A model generated the notes under the pieces. It worked only from the letters and a program-made list of their open reading frames with translations, ran no database searches and was not told the origin of the DNA. The translations under genes were made by a program, and so were the position numbers. DNA of 64,000 nucleotides. It comes from CBDFKS01 sp965248905. Its GTDB lineage: Bacteria > Chloroflexota > Dehalococcoidia > Lucifugimonadales > JAGWBF01. Below, one piece after another: positions 8,047-17,577 of the stretch. Numbering within the stretch: the stretch's first letter is position 1; each line of letters begins with the position of its first letter. The DNA is taken from NCBI GenBank assembly GCA_965248905.1, contig CBDFKS010000005.1, positions 62,001 to 126,000 of the forward strand, written 5' to 3'.

Positions 8047-9222
8047 ATGGCGGTGTCCGAGAAGGTCAAGCGCTTCGTAGAAGAGGGAGGGTGGATCCGC
8101 AGAATGTTCGAGGCGGGGATCACCCTCAAGCACCAGTACGGTGCGGACAAGGTCTTCGACCTCTCCCTTGGCAACCCGGTAGTGGAGCCACCTGAGCAGT
8201 TCAATCAGGAGCTGCGGCGGCTTGCCGAGAACCCGGTGAAGGGTATGCACCGTTACATGCCCAACGCCGGCTACCCTGAGACCCGAGAGGCGGTGGCGTT
8301 GGGGCTGAAGGCCGAGACGGGCATTTCTTTCACGATGGGGGAGATCGTGATGACCTGCGGTGCTGCAGCCGCCTTAAACGTGGTGCTCAAGACCATCCTC
8401 AATCCGGGGGATGAGGACGTGTTCTTCGCCCCCTACTTCGTTGAGTATGGATATTACACCGACAACCAGGGCGGGGTCTCTGTTATAGCACCTACTGACC
8501 ATAGCTTCCAGCCTGATCTAGGAGCCCTTGATGGGCTGATAACGCCCAGAACTCGAGCGGTGCTGATTAACTCGCCCAATAATCCCTCTGGGGCAGTCTA
8601 CACCGAGGCCCGCCTAAAGGGCTTAGCAGAGCTAATGCGCCGAAAATCCGCCGAACACGGCGCGGATATATTCCTCATCAGCGACGAGCCATATCGACGC
8701 ATAATCTACGATGGTCTCACGTATCCCCAGGTGTTTCCTCACTACGAGGCCTCCATAGTCGTAAACTCACATGCCAAAGACCTGGCTCTCCCGGGAGAGC
8801 GTATCGGCTATATTGCCGTTAACCCTGAGTACAGGGACGGTAAAGAGCTAGTTGACGGCCTCACCTTCTGCAACCGCATCCTGGGCTTCGTTAACGCTCC
8901 GGCCCTCATGCAGCACGTAGTCAGGGCGCTCCAGGGTGTAAGCGTAGATGTAGGAGATTATCAGCGCAAGAGGGACTATCTGTACGCCCGGCTCACAGAG
9001 ATGGGCTATTCGGTCTTCAAGCCCCAGGGAGCTTTCTACATGTTTCCCAAGTCGCCCATCGAGGACGACGTAGCATTCGTAGAGAAGCTACAGGAGTGGA
9101 ACGTGTTGGCTGTGCCGGGCAGAGGTTTCGGCTCGCCAGGCTACTTCCGGATCTCCTACTGCGTGGAGGACTCTGTGCTGGAGGGCGCGATGGAGGGTTT
9201 CGGGAGGGCGATGGAGGGGTAG
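8047..9222 (+). CDS. PLP-dependent class I/II aminotransferase
   Basis: 391 aa, fold-type I. Seen: SLGNPVVEPP near the N-terminus, YMPNAGYPETREAVA, the NSPNNPSG motif (about residues 178-185), DEPYRRIIYDG, and the PLP lysine in NSHAKDLALPGERIGY (Lys244). The C-terminal Arg for the substrate carboxylate is probably in YFRISYC. It resembles aspartate/aromatic-type aminotransferases of the AspB group; the amino donor is not resolved. The final dipeptide region is Gly-rich. A gyrB gene follows about 120 bp later on the same strand. Confidence 0.88.
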   Translation: MAVSEKVKRFVEEGGWIRRMFEAGITLKHQYGADKVFDLSLGNPVVEPPEQFNQELRRLAENPVKGMHRYMPNAGYPETREAVALGLKAETGISFTMGEIVMTCGAAAALNVVLKTILNPGDEDVFFAPYFVEYGYYTDNQGGVSVIAPTDHSFQPDLGALDGLITPRTRAVLINSPNNPSGAVYTEARLKGLAELMRRKSAEHGADIFLISDEPYRRIIYDGLTYPQVFPHYEASIVVNSHAKDLALPGERIGYIAVNPEYRDGKELVDGLTFCNRILGFVNAPALMQHVVRALQGVSVDVGDYQRKRDYLYARLTEMGYSVFKPQGAFYMFPKSPIEDDVAFVEKLQEWNVLAVPGRGFGSPGYFRISYCVEDSVLEGAMEGFGRAMEG

Positions 9223-9342
9223 GGGGCTAATGGATAAACTGGAGTTTAACTTAAACCCTGGCATAGCTATGGAGGCAAGCTAATAAAGCTGAGTAATGGT
9301 ATACTATACATAGCTACTGGGACTGGAGATGGGAAGGGGAGT

Positions 9343-11277
9343 ATGACAATAGAATACACAGCTAAAGATATCCAAGTCCTCGAAGGACTTAAGGCAGTAC
9401 GCCTACGACCGGGAATGTACATCGGTAGCACCGATCAAAGGGGCCTCCACCACCTGATATACGAGATAGTGGACAACAGCGTCGACGAAGCCATGGCCGG
9501 CTACTGTAGCAAAGTACAGATTATTATCCAGAAAGACGGCTGGGTCAGGGTCTCCGACGACGGTCGAGGCATCCCCGTAGACCGGCATCCTACAACCGGC
9601 AAGTCCGGCCTGGAGACTGTGATGACCACCCTGCATGCAGGAGCCAAATTTGGTGGCGGAGCCTACAAGGTGTCCGGTGGTCTCCACGGCGTAGGCGCTT
9701 CCGTAGTAAATGGACTCTCGTCCCACATGCGCGTGGAGATAAGGCGAGACGGCCTCGTATACTCGCAGGAGTATCAACAGGGGATACCGATAACCGACGT
9801 TGAACACACGGCCCTTCTCGACCACGAGAAGGACGAGACAGGCACTTCCATCGCTTTTATACCTGATGCGACGATTTTTCCTAACCTGGACTATGACTTC
9901 GATAACCTGGTGGACCACTTCAAAGAGATCGCTTATCTGAACCGCAGTTTAGAGGTGCGACTTCTAAGTCACTGGCACGAGGACCAACGGAGCGGCGACA
10001 ACGAACGATCCTACTATTTCGATGGAGGCCTGGCAAGTCTGGTCCGGAGTGTGAACAAACACCGGAAGGTGCTTCAAGAGAAGCCCTTCTACATGCTGAA
10101 AACCGCGGATAGTACCATAGTAGAGGCCGCCATTCAGTATAACGACGGCTACAGCGAGTCGGTGCTCTCCTTTGCCAACTGCATCAATACCGAGGAGGGT
10201 GGCACCCACCTCACCGGCTTTCGCACAGCCCTCACCCGCGTCATCAACGACTACGGCCGCAAGCAGAACCTTCTGCGTGACGACCAGCCCAACCTTTCGG
10301 GCGAGGACGTTCGGGAAGGTCTGACCGCCGTGATCAGCGTTAAACTGACCGATCCTCAGTTCGAAGGACAGACTAAGACGAAGCTAGGCAACACCGAGAT
10401 CAAAAGCATAGTAGAGACAACGATGGGGGAGTCCCTGGCCCAATACCTGGAGGAGCACCCAATCGAGGCCAAGCGTATAGTAGAAAACTGCACTACAGCT
10501 CAGAAGGCACGGGAAGCTGCCAGAAAAGCCCGAGAGCTTGTCATAAGAAAGAACGCGCTGGACGGCTCCTCATTGCCCGGTAAACTGGCCGACTGCTCTG
10601 AGCGCAATCCCGCCCTCTCGGAGGTCTATATCGTAGAGGGTGAGTCCGCCGGCGGCTCCGCCAAGATGGGCAGGGACCGGCGCTACCAGGCCATCCTTCC
10701 CCTGAAGGGAAAGATCCTCAATGTGGAGCGGGTACTGCGGCAGCCGGACAAGATCCTGGGCCATGAGGAGATCAGGGCGGTAATCGCCGCTTTGGGCGCG
10801 GGCGAGGGGGAGGAGTTCAACTCCACCAAGCTTAGGTACCATAAGATAATAATCATGACCGACGCCGACGTGGACGGCTCCCATATCCGCACTTTACTCC
10901 TCACCTTCTTCTACCGAAGGATGCTTCCTCTCATCGAAGATGGCTATCTCTACATAGCCCAGCCTCCTTTATACCGGGTTCAGGCAGGGAAAACCGCCAA
11001 TTATGCCTTCACCGAAGCTCACAAAGATAATCTCATAAGCTCCTTGAACGGAAAACGTAACGTACAGGTCCAGAGGTACAAGGGCCTGGGGGAAATGAAC
11101 CCGGACCAGCTCTGGGAGACCACCATGGACCCCGAGACCCGCAACATGCTCCTGGTGACCATTGAAGATGCGTTGGAGGCCGAAGATACCTTTACGACTC
11201 TCATGGGCGACGAGGTCGCACCCAGGAAGAGCTTCATCCAGACCCACGCCCGCAGTGTGAGGGAACTGGACGTCTAG
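9343..11277 (+). CDS. gyrB: DNA gyrase subunit B
   Basis: 644 aa, usual length for the short bacterial GyrB. GHKL ATPase motifs: EIVDNSVDEA (Asn45 for Mg), SDDGRGIPVD (about 72-81) and GGLHGVGASVVNGLS (about 112-126). The TOPRIM domain has EVYIVEGESAGGSA (427-440) and MTDADVDGSHI with its acidic triad (about 505-515). The C-terminal RYKGLGEMNPDQLWETTM is typical of GyrB. ParE cannot be fully excluded without a tree, but position near dnaA favours GyrB. A site GGAAGGGGAGT precedes the ATG. It supplies the ATP-driven strand-passage energy for negative supercoiling with GyrA, which is not in this window. Confidence 0.93.
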   Translation: MTIEYTAKDIQVLEGLKAVRLRPGMYIGSTDQRGLHHLIYEIVDNSVDEAMAGYCSKVQIIIQKDGWVRVSDDGRGIPVDRHPTTGKSGLETVMTTLHAGAKFGGGAYKVSGGLHGVGASVVNGLSSHMRVEIRRDGLVYSQEYQQGIPITDVEHTALLDHEKDETGTSIAFIPDATIFPNLDYDFDNLVDHFKEIAYLNRSLEVRLLSHWHEDQRSGDNERSYYFDGGLASLVRSVNKHRKVLQEKPFYMLKTADSTIVEAAIQYNDGYSESVLSFANCINTEEGGTHLTGFRTALTRVINDYGRKQNLLRDDQPNLSGEDVREGLTAVISVKLTDPQFEGQTKTKLGNTEIKSIVETTMGESLAQYLEEHPIEAKRIVENCTTAQKAREAARKARELVIRKNALDGSSLPGKLADCSERNPALSEVYIVEGESAGGSAKMGRDRRYQAILPLKGKILNVERVLRQPDKILGHEEIRAVIAALGAGEGEEFNSTKLRYHKIIIMTDADVDGSHIRTLLLTFFYRRMLPLIEDGYLYIAQPPLYRVQAGKTANYAFTEAHKDNLISSLNGKRNVQVQRYKGLGEMNPDQLWETTMDPETRNMLLVTIEDALEAEDTFTTLMGDEVAPRKSFIQTHARSVRELDV

Positions 11278-11328
11278 GCCTCAACACCTCTAGCTATGTG
11301 AAGTCAAATCTAGCGTAGGAGCGGTTTC

Positions 11329-11991
11329 ATGGCCGATCCTCAGCTCCCTGATAATGCCCCGGCGACAGCCCTATTTCCTCACTTCGAGTCCGAGCTGTAT
11401 AACATGATCGCTGCGGAAGTAGAGAATCTCAGCGACCAGCAGCTGGACTTCACATCCGACCGATGGGAATGGGGCAAGTGGAGCATTCGCCGGAACCTGA
11501 GCCATATCGCATCGGGAGACTTTCGCTGGCTTCTGGTCCGTTGGGGCCTGAGCCTTTTTCCCCAGGGCTTACCTGGCGGAAAGGACATAGACAGTCTGAT
11601 GGCCCCCGTCAAGGACGCACAGCTAGACGATAAGCTGTACTGGAACGTGGACGACATCCTTGAGAAGCTGAAGGAAGGTATGGAACTGGTCCAATGGGTG
11701 CTGACCAAGGAGACTGTGAGCTCAATCCGCAGTAAGGAGATCGACCTGCCTAACACGGGCAACTGGCCGAGGTTCGGCCAAGCCCATCCCCGAGGCATTC
11801 GACAGGACCCCAATGACCCCGCTATGTCCCACATGTCGCTGGAAGCCACCATCCGCCACCGCTATTACGAGCACACCACCCACCTTTACAATATGCAACG
11901 ACTGAAGCGGGCTCAGGGACTTGCCACTGTGGTTGAAGTGCCCTTCGAGGGGTACTGGGCCATGCAAGACTGGGACCGGAGCGAGCCGTAA
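11329..11991 (+). CDS. DinB-like four-helix-bundle protein
   Basis: 220 aa, helical. It begins with a four-helix-bundle pattern typical of the DinB/YfiT-like superfamily: LYNMIAAEVENLSDQQLDF, then WSIRRNLSHIASGDFRWLL with a His at a usual metal position, and a late H-x3-E-H-T-T-H cluster (HRYYEHTTHLYN). These His could bind one metal. Members act as thiol S-transferases or metal-dependent hydrolases, or are uncharacterised. It is 50 bp after gyrB on the same strand and convergent with pyrE. Confidence 0.65.
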   Translation: MADPQLPDNAPATALFPHFESELYNMIAAEVENLSDQQLDFTSDRWEWGKWSIRRNLSHIASGDFRWLLVRWGLSLFPQGLPGGKDIDSLMAPVKDAQLDDKLYWNVDDILEKLKEGMELVQWVLTKETVSSIRSKEIDLPNTGNWPRFGQAHPRGIRQDPNDPAMSHMSLEATIRHRYYEHTTHLYNMQRLKRAQGLATVVEVPFEGYWAMQDWDRSEP

Positions 11992-11997
11992 AACTAA

Positions 11998-12552
11998 CTA
12001 GACCACCCTCACTTGGCCATCCGGGCTAGCCTTCAACAGAGTGACGAAATCGTAGCCACGGCGACCGAGTTCCTCACTGCCTCCTTGAACCCGGTCTAGT
12101 ATGGCGATGACTCTAGCTACAGTGCAGCCGTGGGCCTCGGCAGCCTCTATAGCCCTAAACAAGGAAGCACCTGTGGTGCACACGTCGTCTACTATGGCGA
12201 CTCTGGTACCAGACGCCAAGGGCCCCTCTATATTCTGTTTGGTGCCGTATGCCTTTGTATCCTGTCTCACAATGAAGCCGGGGATGGGATAGTGCTCAAG
12301 GTAGCTAGCCAGTGCAACAGCGGCCACGATAGGATCAGCGCCCAATGTGGGCCCACCAATGGCCTGGACTCCGGTCTCCTTGAGCAGGGGGATCAGAGCT
12401 TTCCCTATAAGATACGCTCCCTCGGGGTCGAGGCTAAGCAACCGCCCATCGAAATAATAGGGACTCTTCTTTCCAGACGAGAGGGTGAACTCGCCGTATT
12501 TAATGGCGCCCTTCTCGAGGGCAACTTCCAGTAGCCGTTCAATCGTGCTCAC
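11998..12552 (-). CDS. pyrE: Orotate phosphoribosyltransferase
   Basis: 184 aa from the GTG at 12552, whose GTGA overlaps the nadD stop, so translation is probably coupled. It converts orotate and PRPP to OMP in pyrimidine synthesis. Motifs: LSSGKKSPYYFDGR (orotate/PRPP loop), RQDTKAYGTKQNIEG (catalytic Lys loop) and the PRPP-binding VAIVDDVCTTGAS. A longer start at 12591 would extend back into nadD and lacks a ribosome site. Last gene of the obg-nadD-pyrE set. Confidence 0.92.
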   Translation of the reverse strand: MSTIERLLEVALEKGAIKYGEFTLSSGKKSPYYFDGRLLSLDPEGAYLIGKALIPLLKETGVQAIGGPTLGADPIVAAVALASYLEHYPIPGFIVRQDTKAYGTKQNIEGPLASGTRVAIVDDVCTTGASLFRAIEAAEAHGCTVARVIAILDRVQGGSEELGRRGYDFVTLLKASPDGQVRVV

Positions 12553-13166
12553 TGAGCTACCTCTGATTCTCTGTAGAGGCCACATTGGCACATGTAGCTT
12601 TCCACCTCTTCAAGCACCTGATAGCGCACCGATTGTCCCATGGCCACTCTGCGCCGAATATCAGTGCCGCTGACGTCAACTAACGGCCCATTCAACGTCA
12701 ACACCTTTTCGCTCTCCGACAAACAGATAGATTCGAGAAAGCTTGTGTCACCTGCCTGGTGACCGGGTCGGGGAACAACCACTACCGTGCAAAGCTGCAA
12801 GATCTTGTCTGGCTCCTTCCAGCGACGAAACCCTGATAGAGAGTCGACTCCTACGATAAAGTAGAATGAGTCCTCGCCATCCGCCCCTTCATGGAGCTGG
12901 GTAAGGGTATCCACGGTATAGGTTGGCCCGGGGCGGTCTATCTCCATCGAAGAGGCGTAGAAGAAGGGATTAGAGGCTACGGCAAGCCGCACCATGTTCA
13001 AGCGGTGGTGTGCCAGGGACAGTGGTGCACCTTCCTTCATCCATGGATGGCCAGTAGGTATAAAGAGTATCTCGTCAAGCTCTAAACGGACCCGGGCTTC
13101 CTCCGCCACAAGCAGGTGGCCGATGTGAATGGGATCGAAGGTCCCTCCCATCAAACCTACCTTCAC
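12549..13166 (-). CDS. nadD: Nicotinate-nucleotide adenylyltransferase
   Basis: 205 aa. It makes deamido-NAD from nicotinate mononucleotide and ATP. The nucleotidyltransferase signature GGTFDPIHIGH is at the N-terminus and the second motif VSGTDIRRRVAMG near the C-terminus; FIPTGHPWMKEG and FIVGVDSL are also family-typical. The start at 13166 lies 1 bp after the obg stop, and its own stop overlaps pyrE, so all three are probably one operon. The obg-nadD order is common in bacteria. Confidence 0.93.
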   Translation of the reverse strand: MKVGLMGGTFDPIHIGHLLVAEEARVRLELDEILFIPTGHPWMKEGAPLSLAHHRLNMVRLAVASNPFFYASSMEIDRPGPTYTVDTLTQLHEGADGEDSFYFIVGVDSLSGFRRWKEPDKILQLCTVVVVPRPGHQAGDTSFLESICLSESEKVLTLNGPLVDVSGTDIRRRVAMGQSVRYQVLEEVESYMCQCGLYRESEVAQ

Positions 13167-13167
13167 G

Positions 13168-14436
13168 TTAGTACCACTCCAGCTCTACGCCGCCGATCCG
13201 CACAGTGTCTCCAGGCTGCACGCCCTGTGCCTCCAGTTCTTTGACAACCCCCAACTTCTGTAGCTCTCGCCATATCTGGATCATCGCTTTCCAGTCGTCC
13301 AGGTTAGCCATTGCCACCAACCTCTCAACCTTGGGCGCTGATATCGAATATTCCCCGTTCTCGCGACTGACCTGAAAGGCCGCTAAAGCTCCACCTGGGC
13401 GAGCAGCAACCTGAGCAGTGACCTCTTGGGGCTTCGACTTGGGAAGCTCATCCAGAGTCTCGAGGACCTTTCCCAATAGTCTTTCTAAACCCTCTCCTGT
13501 TGCCCCGGAGATGAAGAACACCGGTGGGCCTTGCGACCCAAATTCTTCTTCAAGCACTGCTACCCGCTCTCGGACCTCAGGGATATCTATTTTATTAAGT
13601 GCTATGATCTGAGGCTTCTCAGCTAGAGCTTCGTCGAAGGCCGTCAGTTCCGCGTTTATTCGGTGCCAGTCTGCTATAGGGTCTTCCGACACCCCATCCA
13701 CAAGGTGAATCAACAGACGGGCCCTTTCCACATGACGAAGGAACTCGTGACCCAACCCTGCGCCGGTATGGGCGCCCTCTATAAGACCCGGCACCTCCAT
13801 CATCACGAAATCCCTATCCCGGCTTTGCACTACCCCTAGCACCGGGTCCGTGGTAGTAAATGGATAAGGTGCAACCTTTGGCTTAGCAGCCGAGCAATGC
13901 GAGATCAACGTAGACTTTCCCGCATTAGGCAGTCCAACGATGCCCACGTCCGCCAGAAGCTTAAGCTCAAGTATGAACGTACCTTTCTGCCCCTCCTCGC
14001 CCTGCTCCGCCAACACAGGCTCTTGTTGGGTGGACGACACAAACCGGGTATTGCCTGATCCGCCTGCGCCCCCTAATGCGATCACCATAGGTATTGTATC
14101 CGTAATATCAGCGACCATCTGCCGAGACTGGTCGTCTTCAAGTTTCCAGACGACGGTGCCAATTGGAACGCGGATGGTCACATCGGCGGCATTAGCTCCA
14201 CGTTTTTTCTTGCCGCCGCCGTGAACCCCTCGCTTGGCGGTCCATGTCGTGTGATATTTCAGATGCAGCAAGGTGTTCAATGACGAGTCTCCAACGATTA
14301 AAACGTTGCCACCATCCCCACCATCCCCACCATCCGGCCCCCCTTTAGCGACAAACTTCTCTCTCCGAAAACTGATTGCGCCGTTTCCGCCGCGGCCGGC
14401 AGTAACCGATATTTTAGTTATATCTATCATATTCAA
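13168..14436 (-). CDS. obgE: Obg family GTPase
   Basis: 422 aa ribosome-assembly and stress GTPase. Domains in order: Gly-rich Obg fold (GRGGNGAISFRREK, GGDGGDGG), G domain with P-loop GLPNAGKST (G1), FTTTDP (G2), VPGLIEGAHTGAG (G3), NKID (G4) and SGA (G5), and a C-terminal OCT domain. In G3 the usual Asp before x-P-G is Glu (EVPG), a mild departure. Start could also be the internal Met two codons on (MIDITK). First gene of the obg-nadD-pyrE run, reading away from the putative origin. Confidence 0.93.
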   Translation of the reverse strand: MNMIDITKISVTAGRGGNGAISFRREKFVAKGGPDGGDGGDGGNVLIVGDSSLNTLLHLKYHTTWTAKRGVHGGGKKKRGANAADVTIRVPIGTVVWKLEDDQSRQMVADITDTIPMVIALGGAGGSGNTRFVSSTQQEPVLAEQGEEGQKGTFILELKLLADVGIVGLPNAGKSTLISHCSAAKPKVAPYPFTTTDPVLGVVQSRDRDFVMMEVPGLIEGAHTGAGLGHEFLRHVERARLLIHLVDGVSEDPIADWHRINAELTAFDEALAEKPQIIALNKIDIPEVRERVAVLEEEFGSQGPPVFFISGATGEGLERLLGKVLETLDELPKSKPQEVTAQVAARPGGALAAFQVSRENGEYSISAPKVERLVAMANLDDWKAMIQIWRELQKLGVVKELEAQGVQPGDTVRIGGVELEWY

Positions 14437-14729
14437 ATGTGTTTTATACAGTATTCATAATAAGGGTGTTTACTGTGTAGATAGTCAGTCGTGATGGTGT
14501 GTGCTGAAAATGTGTGTTACACCCTATTTTAGCATGTCTGGAGTTCGATAACTGATGCTGGTTTGTTGATATATGAACCGCGGATATTTTAATTGGTCAA
14601 CAATAGCTAGTGAGGTGAAAAGAGTGTAAATGATTGAGGTAGTTATATACAAGAATGAGCAGTTATCTACAAATAAACCGGCTTTATCTACAGCGAGGGA
14701 CTGATAGCGCCTAATAAGAGGTAGGCCGA
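14437..14729. other. Probable oriC: DnaA-box cluster and AT-rich region
   Basis: AT-rich gap between the dnaA stop and the obg start. It holds three same-direction DnaA-like boxes at 14643-14651 (TTATATACA), 14663-14671 (TTATCTACA) and 14684-14692 (TTATCTACA), spaced 20-21 bp or about two helical turns, plus an inverted one at 14476-14484 (TGTAGATAG). The E. coli consensus is TTATCCACA, so the local version would be TTATCTACA. An AT-rich block at about 14560-14600 could be the unwinding element. With dnaA adjacent and gyrB close by, this is the best origin candidate in the window. Confidence 0.7.
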
Positions 14730-16088
14730 TTAATCGAAGAGGGATTCTTTAATTGCCAGGACGTCGCGGTTCAGGTATGTATCGACATCGATGTTGCGGT
14801 TCATTCTTTCTATAGCGTGGATGACTGTAGAATGAGCTCGACCGCCCAGCAGCCTTCCTATGTCGGTGTCTTTCATACCTATCTCCATGTGGAGAAGGTA
14901 CATTGCTACGTGTCGCGCCCTGACGATATCCTTCTTGCGGCTCTGTCCAACGAGGTCCTCTTGTCTAACTCTGAACTGGTTAGCCACCTGGTCCAAGATT
15001 TTATCGGCGCTTATGGAGCGGTGGGAAGAACCCATAGCAAAGTCCTGAATCGCTTGAGAAGCTAGATCCAAGCTGATCTGAGTATTGGTCATTTGGGACA
15101 TAGCCACCAGTCGATTGAGGCTGCCCTCCAGCTCCCGTACGTTGCTTCGCACCTTCTTGGCAAGGAACTCAACGATATTGTACTCCAGGTTGACCTCCAT
15201 CTGTTCAGCCTTGGTGCGGAGGATAGCTATCCTGGTCTCCAAATCCGGTGGCTGAATATCGGCGATGAGGCCCCAGCCGAACCTCGACCGCAGCCTGTCC
15301 TCGAGCAGTGGCATGGCCTTGGGAGAGCGGTCAGAGGTCAGTACCAGTTGGCGGTTGGAGTTGTGGAGGTCGTTGAAGGTGTGGAAGAACCCTTCCTGAG
15401 TCTGTTCCTTCCCACTTATAAACTGGACATCATCAATGAGCAGCACGTCAGCACTTCTATATCGGGCCCGGAAGTCCTCCGTAGTCCTGCTCTTGATTGC
15501 CGCTATGAATTCGTTGGTGAAATGCTCGCAGGTGACGTATAGCAGCCCCAAACCTTGGGACGCGCAGGTATGGCCGATAGCATGCAGGAGGTGGGTCTTG
15601 CCGAGGCCCACGTCAGAGTATAGAAACAGGGGATTGTAGCTCGTTCCCGGAGCATCAGCTACGGCTTGCGCAGCGCTAAACGGAAGCCGATTGGAAGGTC
15701 CTACGACGAACCTGTCGAATGTGTACTTCTGATTTAGAGTATGGCCCAGTGAGTGTCGGGTGGTGTTACCCAAGGGGTGAATATCCTGACCTGGAGTCTC
15801 CTTGCTTTGCTCGAAGGCTTCGCTGGAGTTTACTAGGAACCGGACATCCCATTGACGTCCAGTAATCTTCTGGACCGTTCTGCGGATAAGTGGGTAAATA
15901 CGGCGTTCCAGCCATTCGACAGCGAAAGGGTTCGACACACCAACTAGCAGGATATCATCATCGATAGTTAGCCCGATGGTGTCTTTTAGCCAGGTTTCGT
16001 AGGTGGACGCGGTGACCTGCAACTGGAGGTCGCCCATCACGGCCTTCCACGCGGCCACTGCCAATGCATTTGTGCTGTCGGCTTCCAT
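14730..16088 (-). CDS. dnaA: Chromosomal replication initiator DnaA
   Basis: 452 aa. N-terminal domain I (WKAVMGDLQLQVTASTYETW), a variable linker, then the AAA+ core with P-loop SDVGLGKTH (158-166), Walker B VLLIDDVQF (219-220 Asp pair) and sensor LTSDRSP, and the C-terminal DNA-binding helix-turn-helix with the DnaA signature GGRAHSTVIHAIERM (415-429). The first Gly of the P-loop (usually GGVGLGKT) is Ser158. It opens the origin; boxes lie just downstream of its stop. Confidence 0.95.
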   Translation of the reverse strand: MEADSTNALAVAAWKAVMGDLQLQVTASTYETWLKDTIGLTIDDDILLVGVSNPFAVEWLERRIYPLIRRTVQKITGRQWDVRFLVNSSEAFEQSKETPGQDIHPLGNTTRHSLGHTLNQKYTFDRFVVGPSNRLPFSAAQAVADAPGTSYNPLFLYSDVGLGKTHLLHAIGHTCASQGLGLLYVTCEHFTNEFIAAIKSRTTEDFRARYRSADVLLIDDVQFISGKEQTQEGFFHTFNDLHNSNRQLVLTSDRSPKAMPLLEDRLRSRFGWGLIADIQPPDLETRIAILRTKAEQMEVNLEYNIVEFLAKKVRSNVRELEGSLNRLVAMSQMTNTQISLDLASQAIQDFAMGSSHRSISADKILDQVANQFRVRQEDLVGQSRKKDIVRARHVAMYLLHMEIGMKDTDIGRLLGGRAHSTVIHAIERMNRNIDVDTYLNRDVLAIKESLFD

Positions 16089-16590
16089 AGGAAATCTCCA
16101 CAGATCTTGTCGCGACTAGGAGCTATAGGAGCAATTTATAATATACGGAGCGGCAGGGACCGATTTCGAGATCGACGTACCTTAAATAGATAACACCCAC
16201 AGAAACCAAACACCACCCTACCATCACTCACACTCGAGGAACGAAGTGGATGATCAAGGCGCCTTCGCTGGAGTCCTGCTGCCGCTCCTGGCCCCAACCC
16301 GTGGACCTCACCGCACCATAAGGGGCCTCAAAAAGGATAGCAGACCCAAGAATGGCGATGTCAAGGGGAGATTGGCGGAATTTTGCTAGAACATGAAAAT
16401 CGGTGTCGTATATAGTAAATGTCTTAAAATTTGGTTAGAGTTTCATTAGCTCATATGTTGTAGTGTTACGTAATTAGTAATTTACGGGTTAATAAACGAG
16501 GCGCTATGTTATAATGATATGCCTTTCGAAGAATCTAAATCGCCAACACCTCCAAAGGGCCTATAGCGAAAGGTGTTCGCCAGATATAAT
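16089..16590. other. Intergenic region between dnaA and fmt
   Basis: About 500 bp shared by two divergent genes. The right half is AT-rich and has TATAAT at 16510-16515, a likely -10 for fmt. The left half carries a 63-codon minus-strand open stretch without an ATG, GTG or TTG at a useful place, so I do not call it. No rpmH or rnpA gene is present, although they often lie beside dnaA. No further clear DnaA boxes are seen here. Confidence 0.4.
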
Positions 16591-17553
16591 ATGCGCTCTA
16601 TCTTCATGGGGACACCCCCTTACGTCATTCCTGTTCTCGAGGCTCTCCTGTCCCTTGATAGCCAGGTCGTTGGTGTGTACATGCCCCCGGACAAGCCGCG
16701 AGGACGAGGCCAGGCGACAGTTTCTTCGTCCGTGAAGAGCTTTGCCATTGAGCATGGTATCGAGGTCTTTCAGCCGATTTCCTTACGGCAGGCGAATGTA
16801 CACCAAGAACTTTCGTCCCTTAGACCCGACGTGATCGTGGTAGCAGCATATGGCAAGCTGCTGCCACCGGAGGTGCTTAGCATACCACCGCATGGCTGCG
16901 TTAACATCCATCCTTCGCTCCTCCCAAAGTATCGAGGACCATCGCCCGTGGCCACGGCTATTTTGGAGGGTGAAAAGCGTACAGGGGTCACGGTCATGCT
17001 TATGGATGAGGGAATGGACACGGGACCTGTCCTGGCCAGCAGGCCGGTTGAGGTAGCAGTCGATGCCACGATCGACAGTCTGACACCCCTACTGTTCAAG
17101 GTGGGAGCCAAACTCCTGCAGGAGATCCTACCTCTATGGGCCGGCGGCGAGATTAACCCTCAACCTCAGGATGACAGCGTGGCTACGGTGACGAAGAGGC
17201 TGGAGAAAGCCGATGGAGAGGTCAGATGGGAGATGCCGGCTGAGGACCTAGAGCGTCGATTAAGGGCTTTTACTCCGTGGCCCGGGCTTTTCACTCACTG
17301 GAAAGGGAGATCGCTAAAAATAATATCGGCCCGGGCCTTATCTTACTCTGGGTCGGGGGGCGCCACCGTCTTGGGTGGGAACAGACCTGGAGAAGTTGTG
17401 CCGCTGGAAGAGGCTGGAGAAGCCGTTGGAGTGGTGACGGGTCAGGGTATCCTGGGTATCGAGGCGCTACAGTTAGATGGCAAACGTCCAGCCAGTTCCG
17501 AGGAGTTCCTACGGGGATACAGGGATTTTATGGGATCCGTCTTACCGAGCTAG
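16591..17553 (+). CDS. fmt: Methionyl-tRNA formyltransferase
   Basis: About 320 aa from the ATG at 16591 (MRSIFMGTPPY, the family start); an in-frame GTG at 16573 is the alternative. It formylates initiator Met-tRNA using 10-formyl-THF. The N-terminal Rossmann-like domain has MGTP, the catalytic segment VNIHPSLLPKYRGPSPV (Asn/His) and MDEGMDTGPVL; the C-terminal OB-like domain includes RAFTPWPG. It stands alone, divergent from dnaA. def is not in the window. Confidence 0.93.
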   Translation: MRSIFMGTPPYVIPVLEALLSLDSQVVGVYMPPDKPRGRGQATVSSSVKSFAIEHGIEVFQPISLRQANVHQELSSLRPDVIVVAAYGKLLPPEVLSIPPHGCVNIHPSLLPKYRGPSPVATAILEGEKRTGVTVMLMDEGMDTGPVLASRPVEVAVDATIDSLTPLLFKVGAKLLQEILPLWAGGEINPQPQDDSVATVTKRLEKADGEVRWEMPAEDLERRLRAFTPWPGLFTHWKGRSLKIISARALSYSGSGGATVLGGNRPGEVVPLEEAGEAVGVVTGQGILGIEALQLDGKRPASSEEFLRGYRDFMGSVLPS

Positions 17554-17577
17554 CAGTCCGTAGCAGATGCTGGTAGG

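Noticed and set aside
16220..16430. 63-codon minus-strand open frame upstream of dnaA
   Set aside because: It reads as protein-like but has no ATG, GTG or TTG near its beginning and no ribosome site; may be chance or a relic.
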